Shown: piece after piece, positions 31,150-43,289 of the stretch
How positions within the stretch are numbered: position 1 is the stretch's first letter
Layout: each line of letters begins with the position of its first letter
Origin: Halicephalobus mephisto
Lineage: Eukaryota; Nematoda; Chromadorea; Rhabditida; Panagrolaimidae
DNA: 64,000 bases
Assembly: GCA_009193035.1 (NCBI GenBank)
Contig: SWDT01000009.1
Span: 310,001-374,000, forward strand
Direction of reading: 5' to 3'
The notes under the pieces: generated by a model
The model's input: only the letters and a program-made list of their open reading frames with translations
What the model was told of the DNA's origin: nothing
Databases searched by the model: none
Program-made: the position numbers and the translations under genes

Positions 31150-31910
31150 AATATTCTCTTTCATTTTCGACCTCGATCTTCTTTGAATTTAAAAAAAAAA
31201 TGTTTTATTTCTACTCATATTTCCTTTATTTTAAAATAACTGAAGAAATTCTAAAAATATTAAAAAAATTTTTTGTTAATTTTATATTTTTATTTAATTT
31301 TATTAATTATTTTTATATTAAAATTGATAAAATTAAAAAATATATTCTCTTTCACTTTCGACCTCGATCTTCTTTGAATTTAAAAAAAATATGTTTTATT
31401 TCTACTCATATTTCCTTTATTCTAAAATAACTGAAAAATATTAAAATTTTTTCTGTTAATTTTATGTTTTTATTTAATTTTATTAATTATTTTTATATTA
31501 AAATTGATAAATTAAAAAAAAATGTTTTATTTCTACTCATATTTCCTTTATTTTAAAATAACTGAAAAATATTAAAAATTTTTTGTTAATTTTTATATTT
31601 TTATTTAATTTTATTAATTATTTTTATATTAAAATTGATAAAATTAAAAAATATATTCTCTTTCATTTTCGACCTCGATCTTCTTTGAATTTAAAAAAAA
31701 TTTATCTTTAGAGACTATGAACTTTTTTGAAGTTTTTTATTTTTTATAAAATTTATCTTTAAAGATTTTATATGAATTTTTGTGAAGTTTTTATTTTTTA
31801 TAAAATTTATCTTTAAAGATTTTATATGAATTTTTTTAAAGTTTTTTATTTTTTATAAAATTTATCTTTAAAGATTTTATATAAATTTTTTTAAAGTTTT
31901 TTATTTCGTG
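31150..31910. repeat. Two tandem repeat families upstream of the Ly6-like gene
   Basis: 31150-31690: 180-bp units with CGACCTCGATCTTCTTTGAA and TTTCTACTCATATTTCCTTT, about three to four copies, one truncated. 31690-31910: ~55-bp units with TTTATCTTTAAAGATTTTAT, four copies. Confidence 0.75.
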
Positions 31911-32030
31911 AAATTAAACTTGTATTTTCAGGTATCATCGACGGAATTTGGGTTTTTGACTCAACGATGGAGTAAAGTAGGAAAATGCCGTTTCCTTGAA
32001 AGTTTTCGTTCGAAAATTGCTCCACCAGAG

Positions 32031-32585
32031 ATGATCCCCAACTTGATCCAGTTGTTGGTTCTTCTGATGTCGTTTGAGGAAGGAAATTCTCTAAAATGCT
32101 ATCGTTGTGCTCATCCGGCAAAACAGATAGCGAAAAATCTCTGGATTCACAAAACTTTGACTTGTGCCAGAAAACGTCCAATAGAATGTTCGTCGAGAGC
32201 AGTGGCATGTGTAGTCGTGAAAGTCACTCATCCGTTCGTAAGTTTCGTCGCTAGTGGTTGTTCTGAAGACAAATTTATCGGATGTGATCTCCATGAGCTT
32301 CCTTCGATAAACACGACCATGGAGAGATGCCAATGCACAAATCCACTTTGCAACAGAGATCTCCATCTTGTGGATTTCCAAAAATACACAAAAGTCCACA
32401 CATCCAGGAATTCCTCCAATTATCAAGTCCATTTGCTCAATCATCATCACAAAAAACAAAGATTACACAAATCCCGACAAAAAGGAAAGAAAAAAAACCT
32501 CAATTTGGCCAATTCTTTTTCTTTATCTTTATCCTTTTATCCCCTAGTACCGTATTTTTTCAAGTTACTGAGGCATAATTTCTAA
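32031..32585 (+). CDS. Ly6/uPAR (three-finger) family protein, probably GPI-anchored
   Basis: One exon, 184 residues. Signal peptide MIPNLIQLLVLLMSFEEGNS is followed by LKCYRC, further cysteines at CARKRPIEC, VACVV, SGCSED and GCDLH, and the closing pattern RCQCTNPLCNRD. That spacing of about ten cysteines ending CxCxxxxCN is the three-finger fold. A basic, disordered stretch follows, then a hydrophobic tail (SFSLSLSFYPLVPYFF), consistent with a GPI-attachment signal, although seven residues follow it. Family members act as cell-surface ligands or receptor modulators. A TTTTCAG acceptor at about 31931 precedes a 99-nt leader with one short upstream ATG-stop. A second open frame covers the tail (32327-32578) and also ends hydrophobic, so a splice variant or base error there cannot be excluded. 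Confidence 0.75.
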   Translation: MIPNLIQLLVLLMSFEEGNSLKCYRCAHPAKQIAKNLWIHKTLTCARKRPIECSSRAVACVVVKVTHPFVSFVASGCSEDKFIGCDLHELPSINTTMERCQCTNPLCNRDLHLVDFQKYTKVHTSRNSSNYQVHLLNHHHKKQRLHKSRQKGKKKNLNLANSFSLSLSFYPLVPYFFKLLRHNF

Positions 32586-32714
32586 TTTTTATCGTTTAAA
32601 AATAAAATTGTTTTTTCATAAAATTTACTCAATTCTCGTAAAAAATAGTTTTATAAATTACGAAAAAATTAAAGAAAATCATCTCAATCTAGGTTAATCT
32701 TGTTTTATACATCC

Positions 32715-33116
32715 TGTTAAAATAGAAAAAAATATGTTTTTCACCAGAATAATAAGACAAATGCGGTTTTTTTATAATATGATTTGAACACAAGACAATC
32801 AAGAATCTCACTCATGTCCTACAGTACCCCATGGTCCCTGATATTCAGGCTATCGCTTCGGGACCTCTCTTTAGTTTAGTTTCTGTCTTAGTAGAAATCT
32901 AATAATAAGTAGGATTATATTGATCAAAAACTAAATGTTAAAATAGTAAATAAAAATATAATAATTCTTATTGAACAATAAGGCACAGACAATAGCTATA
33001 TATCTCCTCTACAAAACAATAAAGAATCTCACTCATGTCCTACAGTATCCCATGGTCCCTGATATTCAGGCTATCGCTTCGGGACCTCTCTTTTTAGTCC
33101 AGTTGCTGCATTAACA
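32715..33116. mobile_element. 400-bp dispersed element, copy I
   Basis: Bounded by TGTTAA...TTAACA and almost identical to 40487-40886. Inside, a ~75-bp box (CTCACTCATGTCCTACAGTA then CCCATGGTCCCTGATATTCA) is present twice, ~245 bp apart. Each box holds a GGTCCC...GGGACC hairpin with GATATTCAGGCTATCGC in the loop region. No open frame. Confidence 0.7.
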
Positions 33117-34080
33117 TCTCCCAATACCGTATTTTTTCGAGTTACTGAGCCATAATTTCTAATTTTTGTCGTTTAAAAATAAAAATAAATTTTTTCACAA
33201 AATTTACTCAATTTTCGTAAAAAATAATTTTATAAATTACGAAAAAATCGAAGAAAATCATCTTAATTTTTGATCCTGTTTTATATTTTTATTTTTTCTT
33301 AATATCATACTTTTTAAATTATTAAAGTGAAAATCCGATTTTTTTGTTTAAAAAAGATAAAAATAACCGAATTTTATTTTTCTAACAAAATTTATTTATT
33401 CAGTCATCATTGAAAAAAATTCGAATCATAAATTCAAAAAAAAATGGTTTCAATCTTGGTCAATTTTATTTTTATTTTAATTTTTTTTAAATTTTATTTT
33501 TTTTTTAATTTTAATTTTCTTAAATTTAATTTTTTAAATTTTAAATTTTCAAAGATTCTAAATTTTTTTTTTAAATTCTAAAAAGTTAAAAAATTCTAAA
33601 AAATTAAAAAATTTTGAAGAATTTTAGAAATTTCCATTTTCGAAAATTTTAAATTTTTTCTTGAATTCTGTAAAATTCTAAAAATTTTATAAAATTTAAC
33701 AATTTAAATCCTACCGTATTTTACACAACATCTTTTTCTTTTTATCCTCATTACTGTATTTAAAAAATTTTCAACTTTATTATTTTTTATAAAAATGGAT
33801 AAAATGATACACAAATTACACGTTTCCATTTTTGACTGTAGAGTAAGTAGAGCTCAATATTCGTGGATTAACTGATTTGGTGACTTAGAAAGATTAAATA
33901 TGATTAAAGACAAAAGAGGAAGTCGAGCGTTGGATGCCAGGGACCCAGCTCAGACGGGAACCGCGTTTGCCTTTGTCGATGAGTACTTCGAGGGGGTACT
34001 ATAGGGTACTTCGAGGGGGTACTATAGGGTACCTCGAGGGGTTCGTGGCACTGAAGCAAAAAGTCGTTCAAAAAGCGGGA
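33117..34080. other. AT-rich spacer and mxt-1 3' UTR
   Basis: 33125-33270 repeats material from 32545-32680 (CCGTATTTTTTCGAGTTACT), so that part is a direct duplication flanking the 400-bp element. 33300-33800 is low complexity. 33930-34080 is GC-rich 3' UTR of the minus-strand mxt-1 gene and contains a 24-bp tandem unit (GTACTTCGAGGGGGTACTAT). Confidence 0.5.
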
Positions 34081-37000
34081 TCAGACAGTGGACTCGGGTT
34101 CGTTGGTGGATTTGGCCAGTTCTGCGATGACCTGAGAGTCGGCAGATTTGAGAGTGGAGGGTTCCGTGGCTTCGCTACCTTCGCGGATTTCCAGCAATTT
34201 CTCTCTCGAGTACTTCGTCGTCGGAGGGGTGTTTTCTCCCAACTGAGGTCCTGCTTTAGGTCCGATCGAGAGGCCCTCCGCAAGACTGGCCGCGAGATTG
34301 GGGGTACTTCCAGTGAAGGCCCTTCTTGTTTCCCTAAAAAAATTACAAATTATAAATTATTTTTAAAATTTTTACTTTATTGTTGAAACAGGTTTTTCTT
34401 CTTCTTTCGACTGAGTGGACTGAAGAGGCATGGACTTCCGTCTTTCCTTCTTCTCAGCCCGTTCCTCGGCACTCATCCGGGTCCCTCGACGAGCTCTGTT
34501 CAAGTACTCGCTCAACGCCGCTTGAGCTGCCTGCAGCACTTCTGGATCGTCGCAGCAGAGCTTCAGAGTCCCATCCTGCCCTGTCTCGATCGAGATGCCA
34601 GGGGCGTCATCCTCATCGTCCTCCTCTTCTTCTGGAGCTTGAGCCGGAGTCAAAGCAGGAGGACTAGCGGCCGAAGAACCATGACTGCCTGAGGGATCCT
34701 CTTGGAACTAAAACATTTTCATTTTCAAAAAACCAAAATCAAATAAAAAATTTCAAAATTTTCAAAATATAAAAATCCAGAATTTTCCAAAACTAACATC
34801 AGAAATCCAAGATTCTAAAAATTTCTAAGAAATTCTAGAAATTCGTCTCGAGACAATTTAAAAAAAAAATTAATTTTTAATTTTGAAAATAAAAAACTCT
34901 AAAAATTCGTCTCGGGATAATTTCACAAAAAAAATTAATTTCTAATTAAAAAATAAAAAACGAAAAATTTTTAAAAATTCGCTTCGAGACAATTTTCAAA
35001 AAATAAATTTTAAGAAATTTTAGAAATTCGTAAAAAATTACAATTTTTAACAATTTGAATATGTTTATGGATTTTCGAAACTTACTCTATTAGGAGAGAC
35101 ATTTCGTCGGATGGTCTCGTCGATCAGCTTCTTGGCATACTGTATAGATTCCTCAGTGCTTCCGGTGATTGTAAGGACTCTATCCTTACTTTTCGGATCT
35201 ACCTTCTGGAAGCTAATTACTGTCTTGGACAATTCCTCAACGACAGCTACTCTTCTGCCTTTCACTCCCATTACTGTAAAAAGTTTAAAAAAATAAAAAT
35301 AAAAAAATGAAAATTTTTACTTTTTCCGGAATCGCAATTTCGAATCGTCACTTCCTCTCTTAGTTGAGCTGATTTGTTGCTCTTGGGGTTGAGGGACCCG
35401 TTGGGGGCCCCTGTCAGACTCATGGCCATGTTCCCGACGAGTCTGGGGGACTTGAGCCCTAAGGCAGCGTTGGTCTTCGCCATACCGTTTCCTCCCATGA
35501 GAGCCGCGGCTGCAGCTGCTGCGGCTGCCGCATTCCGGGTGTTTGTCCAAGGGTCCACAAGTTGGGGTTGAGGGGGTCCTCCTAGGATCCCCGCGGCAGG
35601 ATTATGGAGCATCTGATTCTGCCATGTTGGATTCCCTGCCGGGATGAAGAAGTACCCCGGAGGTACTTGCATCGATGAAGACGTTTCTGTTGGAACAAAC
35701 AAAGGAGTCTGAGTCTGCTGAGGCGGGGGGAACTGGCTGAAGGGGGAGTGCATGCCGGGAGTGAAGATAGGAGAAGCCGAATTCGTCACTGGAGACTGTG
35801 CCGGAGGCTGTTCAGGTCGATTGAGGTAATACTGAGTATGAGCCAAGTTAGGTCTCCACCCCATCGCCCTCAACTCGACCAACTCCATCATCTTCAATCT
35901 GCACGGGGTCCCCAGCTGTCCCGAATCCCTGCAGCACGCCTGTCTCAAAGCCACAAAACATCTATTCAATTCTGCTGAAAATTAATTAAAATCAAAAACA
36001 ATTTCATTTACAGTAATTTCTCACATTTGTGATTTTGTTCGAGATGTTGACCATGGGTTTTCAGCTGCTGACAGAGAAGGAAGATATTGCTGGCCAATTG
36101 AGCAGAAAAATCATTCGCTTTGACGCTGTTAGTCACTTGGTTCATCAACTGGAGAATCTGATCTGAAAATTAATCTTTATTTACATTAATGTTCATTCTT
36201 GTAAATTTAATATAAAAATTAAGTTTAAAATCAAAAACATTTAAAATCCGTAAAATGCGCGCAACGTTGGGGCAGACCGACCGAGGTGTCCTTTACCTAA
36301 ATTTACCAACAATAAGAAATTAAAATCCGTAAATTGTTTACAATATCCAAGAAAACTGATCGACAAATCCTTTACCTAAATTTACTAAAATAAAAAATTT
36401 AAAATCTACGAAATGCACGAAAGTTTCGGGTAAGCTATCAAAGACATTCTTTACCTAAATTTACCAACAATAAGAAATTAAAATCTGTAAATTGTTTACA
36501 ATATCTAGGGAAGCTGATCGACAAATCCTTTACCTAAATTTACTAAAATAAAAATATAAAAAAACAAAATCCGCACCTTGCGCGCAACGTCCAGGCAGGT
36601 CGACTGGTATATTTGCATCGATTTTAAAACTTTTTCGAATTCTAATTTCCCAAAAAAATCATTATTTTCCGTGTTTTTTGAGTTTGATTTTATTTTTAAA
36701 TTGTAAGTAACCATATAATTTAGCTGATGAATAAAATTAATATTATTGTTTCTGATTTTATAAAATGGAAACTTGGTTTTCAGGTACTTATACACTTTGC
36801 AGGTTTGCTTCATATATCGATTTTCATTTAATTAAGCTGATTTCATCATTTTAGGAGCCGAGAATGTTCATTTGTCTTGGATGTTGGTTTTTAAACAGAT
36901 ACGGTGGATTTTAGGCCAGACAGGACCTGGATTAAGATACATCCCAATCCGGTCACTTGACTTGTTTAAATTTTCCACACAAGTTTTATTTTAATTTTGA

Positions 37001-39729
37001 TTTTAATGTTTAACCATAGTCATCGACACGAGACGAAATCCGATCCCCTTTGTGTAGGTTTGATGACGTTAAAAGTCATGCCGAATTTACCCCGAGGACC
37101 TCCAATCACCTTCCATTTGACGTTTCGATTGATAATTGACACTGGCGCCAAAAACATTGATGGATGGACTTGTTTCCATCTGTGAGATCTGTCACCAAAT
37201 GATGAAGTATTTAATTAATTTAATAACCTTAACGTTTTAGCAAGGTCAAAATTAAAAAACACATGAGTCAGTTAATTTTAAACAAAAAATTTTCGAACAA
37301 AATTATTCAAGTTGGAAGTCTTGAAAGTAAATAAAAGATACTCGAAAATCAGATTACGATAAATGAGTATTTGTTTGTTTTAATTTTTTCCGGAATTACG
37401 AAATTTATCAATTTTTGAATTTAAAAATTTTTCAAATAACTTTCACAAATTTCAGATATTTTTAAATTCATTTTTGATGAAACATATTTCTGAACCTGAT
37501 AAAGGAAAATAATTAAATGATTTTAAATAATTTTACGAATATTTAAAATATTGTGAAAAAACAAGGTCCCGGCACGAAAGTCCCTGAAAAATTCAATATC
37601 CGCTTCATGTTGCATTTTTAGGATAGAAAATTTTCAACATATTATAAAATATAAAAATAATTTTACAAATGTTTAGAATACCGTGAAAAAAACAAGGTCC
37701 CGGCACGAAAGTCCCTGAAAAATCCAGTAACCGTTTCATATTGCATTTTTTTGGGATGTTTTTTGCATAAAGAAGTTTTTCGATATCGATGAAAAACAAG
37801 AATTAAATGATTTTAAATAATTTTACAAACATTTAAAACATCCCAAAGGAACAGGGTCCCGGCACGAAAGTCCCTGAGAAATCCGGTAGCCGTTTCATGT
37901 TGTATTTTTTTGGGATGTTTTTTGCATAAAGAAGTTTTTCGATCTTGATAAAGAAAAATAAATAATTTTACAAGGATTTAAAACATCCCAAAGGAACGGG
38001 GTCCCGACACGAAAGTCCCTGAGAAATCCAGTAACCGTTTCATATTGCATTTTTTTGGGATTTTTTTTGCATAAAGAAGTTTTTTGATCTTGATAAAGAA
38101 AAATAAATAATTTTACAAACATTTAAAACGTCCCAAAGGAACGGGGTCCCGACACGAAAGTCCCTGAGGAATCTGGTAGCCGCTTTGGTTTATATTTTTT
38201 GGGGGATATTTTTTATACAAAATTTTTGATACATAATAATCTTGATATTTTGTATTCTGGTTCTAGTGCTGTAGCAGAACCAAAAAAAAGTTCATATATC
38301 GAAAGTTAAAAATCAAAGTCACCTGATCGTTCAATTATCGATCAATTTTATGATCATATTTTTTTTAATTTTATTAATTTTATTTTTTGCAAAAAAATTT
38401 ATTTTTCCATTTATTACATTTATCTAATCAATTTTAAAAAATTTTTTTAAATTTAAACATTTTTTAATTTTTTTACATTTTTTAAATATTTTTATTTTTT
38501 TTTTACATTTTTTAATATTTTTTACATTTTTATATTTTTTTCTTATTTTTTTTTAATATTTTAATATTTTTTTCTTATTTTTTTTTTAAATTTTAAAATT
38601 TTTTTCTTATTTTTTTTTTTACATTTTTTAAAATTTTTTTCAATTTTGGACAAAATCAATTGAACTTTTTCTATATTATTTATTTCCGAATTTGAAAACT
38701 TAAATTCAAGACACTTGTTTGAGTCAAATCTTGCAAGAGAACCGAAGGAAGCCCATTGAAAGTTCCCCGATGACAAAGTAACGCTTTGCAAACTTTTCTT
38801 AAGCTCTGTTTATTTGCTAATTTTAATTCATGAAAAAGCAAGTGTTCGAAAAAGATCAATTTTGTCTTTGAAATCGATTTTTAAATTTGACCAAAATGCA
38901 CCAACTGCCCTCGGGGGATTTAAGGTTTAAAGTGTCTTCCGGTCGGATTTCGAGGAGAATAAAGAAGGTCAAATGTCGTTCGATGTTACAAAACTTCTTT
39001 CAAACTTGAGGTTCACAAAAACATCGAAATAAATTTACAATTTGTAATATTTAGGCAAAAATCAGTCAACATCGAAATCAAACCTACAGTATACTTTCAA
39101 CATTTAGGCGAATTAATTTCGAAATTTTATATTTAAATTGATAATTATTTCGAAATCAAAATGAGATCTACAGTATGTCCATAATGTTCTAGAAGACATT
39201 AAAACCAAACCTACAGTATACTTTCAACATTTAAACAAGTTGATTTCGAAATTTTGTATTTAAATTAATAATTATTTCGAAATCAAATTTAAATCTACAG
39301 TATGTCCACAATGTCCTGGAAGACATTAAAACCAAATCTACAGTATATTTTCAACATTTAAACAAGTTGATTTCGAAATTTTGTATTTAAATTAATAATT
39401 ATTTCGAAATCGAATTCAAATCTACAGTATGTTTGGAATATTCTGCCAGACTAATGGACATTGAAATCAAACCTACAGTATCCTTGCAATGTTCTGGTTG
39501 ATTATTTGATGTTTATATACATTTGTGAATATTTCGAAATATGCAGTTTTGCAACATTCGGACAAATCGGTCCAGTCAATTGTTGCGCGACAATTCAATT
39601 TTTATTATTTTACAGATTTTTAAATTTAAAAAAAAATAAAAACTGACCTGTGGAAAGTCTTTGTTCCGAGCCAGATATGCCGTTTGAATGGAAGTCGGCT
39701 GTTGCCGATTGGGTCATGAAGGAGTTCAT
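34081..39729 (-). CDS. mxt-1: Mextli homologue, eIF4E-binding KH-domain translation regulator
   Basis: Exons: 39729-39648, 36162-36025, 35974-35321, 35273-35086, 34707-34376 and about 34324-34081; ~545 residues. Mextli binds eIF4E and RNA and promotes or tunes translation in germ line and stem cells. Order seen: an N-terminal helical MIF4G-like segment (QILQLMNQVTNSVKANDF...NRCFVALRQACC...MELVELRAMGW); a Pro/Gln/Ala-rich region with a run of ten alanines; a KH domain (GKIMGVKGRRVAVVEELSKT, GxxG loop); an acidic stretch; and, in the last exon, the eIF4E-binding site KYSREKLLEIR, a perfect YxxxxL-phi. The junction before the last exon is uncertain. The strongest acceptor (34334-34335) is out of phase with the only good donor; an AG nine bases further on is in phase. 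Intron 1 is 3.5 kb. Confidence 0.88.
36190..36600. repeat. ~110-bp tandem repeat in mxt-1 intron 1
   Basis: About four copies containing AATCCTTTACCTAAATTTAC and TAAAATCCGTAAATTGTTTA. Confidence 0.75.
36601..37559. other. Part of mxt-1 intron 1 with a GC-balanced island
   Basis: 36840-37200 is non-repetitive and much less AT-rich than the rest of the intron. Short frames exist on both strands but none has splice signals or recognisable homology. The remainder is AT-rich. Confidence 0.4.
37560..38180. repeat. Five ~130-bp units with GGTCCCGGCACGAAAGTCCC core in mxt-1 intron 1
   Basis: The core GGTCCCGRCACGAAAGTCCC, TGA(G/A)AAATCCAGTAACC and TTTCATATTGCATTTTTTTG recur at about 37566, 37697, 37854, 37999 and 38145. 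Confidence 0.8.
38181..39019. other. Part of mxt-1 intron 1
   Basis: A T/A-rich tract (38340-38640) then mixed sequence to 39000. No gene seen. Confidence 0.35.
39020..39490. repeat. ~108-bp tandem repeat with CTACAGTA words in mxt-1 intron 1
   Basis: Four copies containing CCTACAGTATACTTTCAACA and ATTAATAATTATTTCGAAAT. Confidence 0.75.
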
Positions 39730-40486
39730 TTCTGATCCGGGGGATTTCGGAAGTCGATCGATCGGGATTCGAGTTCGAAACTAGATGCCGAATCGGGCCG
39801 GGACTATTCTGTCGATCGCTGAATAATAATGACCGCAAAATCGATCGAAAAAAAAAATTTCGTAAACTAAAAAAAAAAATTTAAAAAGTCGGCTTGATTA
39901 AAAGTAAAAATTCAAAACGAGATTCAAGAGGGACTTACTTCAAGTGGTTGTTTGTTGACTTGTCCCAGATCAGTGTCTAATCCGGGGATATCAACCCAAA
40001 TATGTTCGCTCGAAAGTTAATGACAGAAAAGAGACAAAGTTCGTCGCTTCAGGCTTCGATCGCGGAAAAACTGGCCGAGTCCGCTTACTCGCCCTCCCTG
40101 AGCCGCTAGAACACGCGTAAGTCGGTCCCGAAAACTCGAGAGACAATCGACGCTCGGCCAACGCAAACACGTATGTTCATCGTCCAAATTACCATAGTAT
40201 TATAAAAATTAAAAATGGGCGTTCCGATAATCTCAACGCGAATTTTAAAACTCTTAAAAATTCGTCTCGAAACAGTTGTCCAACATTTTAGGTTTCGGTC
40301 GTCAATTACGAAATTATAAAATTTAATTTTTCACGAAATTGTCTCGACGCGGATTTTCAAAGATTAGAAATTGGATTTTCTACGAAATAGTCTCGACACG
40401 AATTTTTGGCGACTTTTAGGGATTTTAGAAAATTTTAAAAATTCTTTTCGAGACAACTACCTAATAGCATTTCAAGTTTTGATTAT
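39730..40486. promoter_or_regulatory. mxt-1 upstream region
   Basis: GC-richer from 39730 to about 40190 (CCCTCCCTGAGCCGCTAGAA), the presumed promoter and 5' UTR of mxt-1 on the minus strand. 40190-40486 is AT-rich with GTCTCGACGCGGATTTT-type words. No gene. Confidence 0.4.
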
Positions 40487-40886
40487 TGTTAAAATAGAAA
40501 AAAGTACATTTTTCACCAGAATAATAAGACAAATGCGGTTTTTATAATATGATTTGAACACAAGACAACGGAGAGCTTCACTCATGTCCTACAGTACCCC
40601 ATGGTCCCTGATATTCAGGCTATCGCTTCGGGGCCTCTCTTTAGTTTAGTTTCTGTCTTAGTAGAAATCTAATAATAAGTAGGATTATATTGATCAAAAA
40701 CTAAATGTTAAAATAGTAAATAAAAATATAATAATTCTTATTGAACAATAAGGCACAGACAATAGCTATATATCTCCTCTACAAAACAATAAAGAATCTC
40801 ACTCATGTCCTACAGTACCCCATGGTCCCTGATATTCAGGCTATCGCTTCGGGACCTCTCTTTTTAGTCCAGTTGCTGCATTAACA
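40487..40886. mobile_element. 400-bp dispersed element, copy II
   Basis: Near-identical to 32715-33116, same orientation, same TGTTAA...TTAACA ends. The few differences cluster near CAAGACAACGGAGAGCTTCA. Confidence 0.7.
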
Positions 40887-40904
40887 GTTATTAATTACAT
40901 ACAA

Positions 40905-41053
40905 AAAAGAATGTAACTTTTGGTCCCGTAACAATTGCAAAATGTAACACAATCGTCACATTTTTTATAAATATTTGGCATTTGTGACGGAAATTGCAAA
41001 TTAAAAATAACGATTTGCATCTTTTACTGCCCCAAAAGTTACGTTTTTTTTAT
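40905..41053. mobile_element. Further copy of the GTAACTTTTGG MITE
   Basis: Begins AAAAAGAATGTAACTTTTGG and ends CCAAAAGTTACGTTTTTTTT, with the AATCGTCACATT interior, 17 bp from copy II of the 400-bp element. It is a diverged relative of the three copies at 7170-7725. Confidence 0.7.
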
Positions 41054-43017
41054 ACGAAAATAACCGTAAAAATTAAAAATTAAATTTTTCACGAAATTTT
41101 CTCAAAAAATTTCTAGAATTTTTGAAAATGTTCAAAATGTTGAAAATCTGCAATCACGAATGGCGATTTTAAATTCACACTATTTCGAAAATTAAAAACA
41201 CATGTTATTAGAAAATTTTTATCGATAAAAATTTTCGGAATTTTTAAAAATTTTAAAAATTTCAAATTTCGTAATTCAAAAATCACATTGTTTTAAAAAT
41301 TAAATAAATTTTAACACGGAATGGTCCCGACACGAATTTAGGAAATTTTTGGATTTTTGAATACTCTTTTAAAAATAAAATTATTTTAAAAATCAAAACC
41401 AGATGTTGTTAGAAAATTATTTCGAGACAAATTTCCAAAGTTTTGTGCAAAATTTTTGAATTTTTAATATCGATTTCGAAAATTTCTAAAAATATTAAAA
41501 ATTTCAAAAAATTTTTAAAAATTAAAAAAATATTAAAAATTTCAAAAAATTTTAAAAAATATTTAAAATATCTGAAAAAATTTAAAAAATATTTGTAAAA
41601 ATTTTAGAGAATTTAGAAAATTAAAAAAAATTTTTTTTAAAAATTAAAAAATTTAAAATTTTTAAAAATATTCTAATTTTGAAATTTAAATTCGAAATTT
41701 TTTTTAATTTCAAGTTTCTGTCGAATTTTGGAAAACTCTAATTTTGTAAATTTTTACTTTGAAATTGGAAATTAAAAAATAAAAGAAATCACTGCAAATG
41801 TTTATTTTCGTCTTCGTTCTCGTGGTTTTCTGGTCAATTTAGTTTCTCCGCCTTCATTCCAGGTTCAAAACAATATTTTCGAAATTAATGACTTGATTTA
41901 TTGCTCAAAGAAAAGAATCAAGAATAATTTAAATTAAAAATAAAAATTTTGAAAAAAAAATTAAAAATAAAAATTTTGAAAAAAAAAATTAAAAATAAAA
42001 ATTTTGAAAAAAAAATTAAAAAAAGTTTTTAAAAAATTTAAATTAAAAATAAAAATAAAAAAAATTAAGAATAAAAGTTTTTCAGAAAATAAAAAAATAT
42101 TTAAATTAAAAATAAAAATTTAAATTTAAAAAAAAATTAAAAATAAAAGTTTTTTAAAAATAAATGTTTAAATTTAAATTAAAAATTAAAATTTTGAAAA
42201 AAAATTTTTAAAAAATTTTAAATAAAAGTTTTTCGAAAATTAGAATTTTTAATAAAAAAATTTTTAAAAATAAAATTTAAAAAAAAATAATTTTCAATAA
42301 AATTTAAAAAATAAAGATTTTTAAAAATAAAAATTAAAAAGAATTAATTTTGATATTTATATTGAGATTATTTTGTGACAAAATTAATTTTTAAAATAAT
42401 TTAATTTTAAAACTAAATATAAATTCTGCAAAAAAATTATTTTTAATTTTTATAAAAGTGTAATCCGGAATCAAAATCTGAAACTACAAATTTTGAAGAT
42501 TTTAGAAAATTCTAAAATTTTATTTTAAAACAGTTTTTTTTAATTATTTTTTATTTTTTATAAAATTTCAAAGATTTTAGAAAATTGTAAAATTTTATTT
42601 CGAAATAATTTTTTTAAATTATTTTTTTTATATAAAATTTAAAATTTCAAAGATTTTAGAAAATCCTAAAATTTTATTTCGAAATAATTTTTAAAAAATT
42701 ATTTTTTATTTTTTATAAAATTTCAAAGATTTTAGAAAATCCTAAAATTTTATTTTAAAACATTTTTTTAATTATTTTTTATTTTTTATAAAATTTAAAA
42801 TTGTGGAAATTTTAGATATTTCGAAATAATTTTAAAAAATTATTTTTTATTTTTTTAGAAATCTTCAAAATTTGGAATTTTAAAAACTGCTTCCAATTTT
42901 CGACTACTTTTATAAGACCTAAAATTTCCCGAAAATTCGTGTCGAGACAACTTCGTCATCAAATGTATTTTTAGGATTCTGTAATGATACGATTAAACAT
43001 TAGCATCAGGCTGATAA
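41054..43017. other. AT-rich intergenic desert
   Basis: Low-complexity A/T repeats, including AAAATTTTGAAAAAAAAATT (41930-42330) and ~70-bp ATTTCAAAGATTTTAGAAAA units (42480-42800). A short plus-strand frame at about 41797 (MFIFVFVLVVFWSI-stop) resembles a signal peptide but ends at once. No gene supported. Confidence 0.5.
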
Positions 43018-43289
43018 ATGTCGGTAATTAGCACAGACGTACTTGCCGGTTTTTTTCCAGTAGTTTTGGACAAACTGGCTCATTGCCCTTTTTTCCTTTT
43101 TCGTAATACTAGGCTTGGTCGCCAGTCATCCCTTCCTGCGGACAGGCAGTCCTCTCTTCCTCACAGGCTCTGCGGACAGGGCGAGTCAGGCCGGCTGCCT
43201 TGCGACTGCCTGGTTTTCCTTTCGAATCAATTTTTGTTCAGGGTCTTTTTATTTTTTTCGTTTGAATTTATATCGATTAAATACAAAAA
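43018..43289 (+). promoter_or_regulatory. GC-rich upstream region of the zinc-finger gene
   Basis: 43110-43215 is strikingly GC-rich with a near-direct repeat (TTCCTGCGGACAGGCAGTC and TCTGCGGACAGGGCGAGTC). It ends 75 nt before the ATG. Open frames through it lack start context and are not taken as genes. Confidence 0.4.

Noticed and set aside
41797..41841. Signal-peptide-like frame MFIFVFVLVVFWSI
   Set aside because: It stops immediately, with no donor before the stop and no coding exon downstream.
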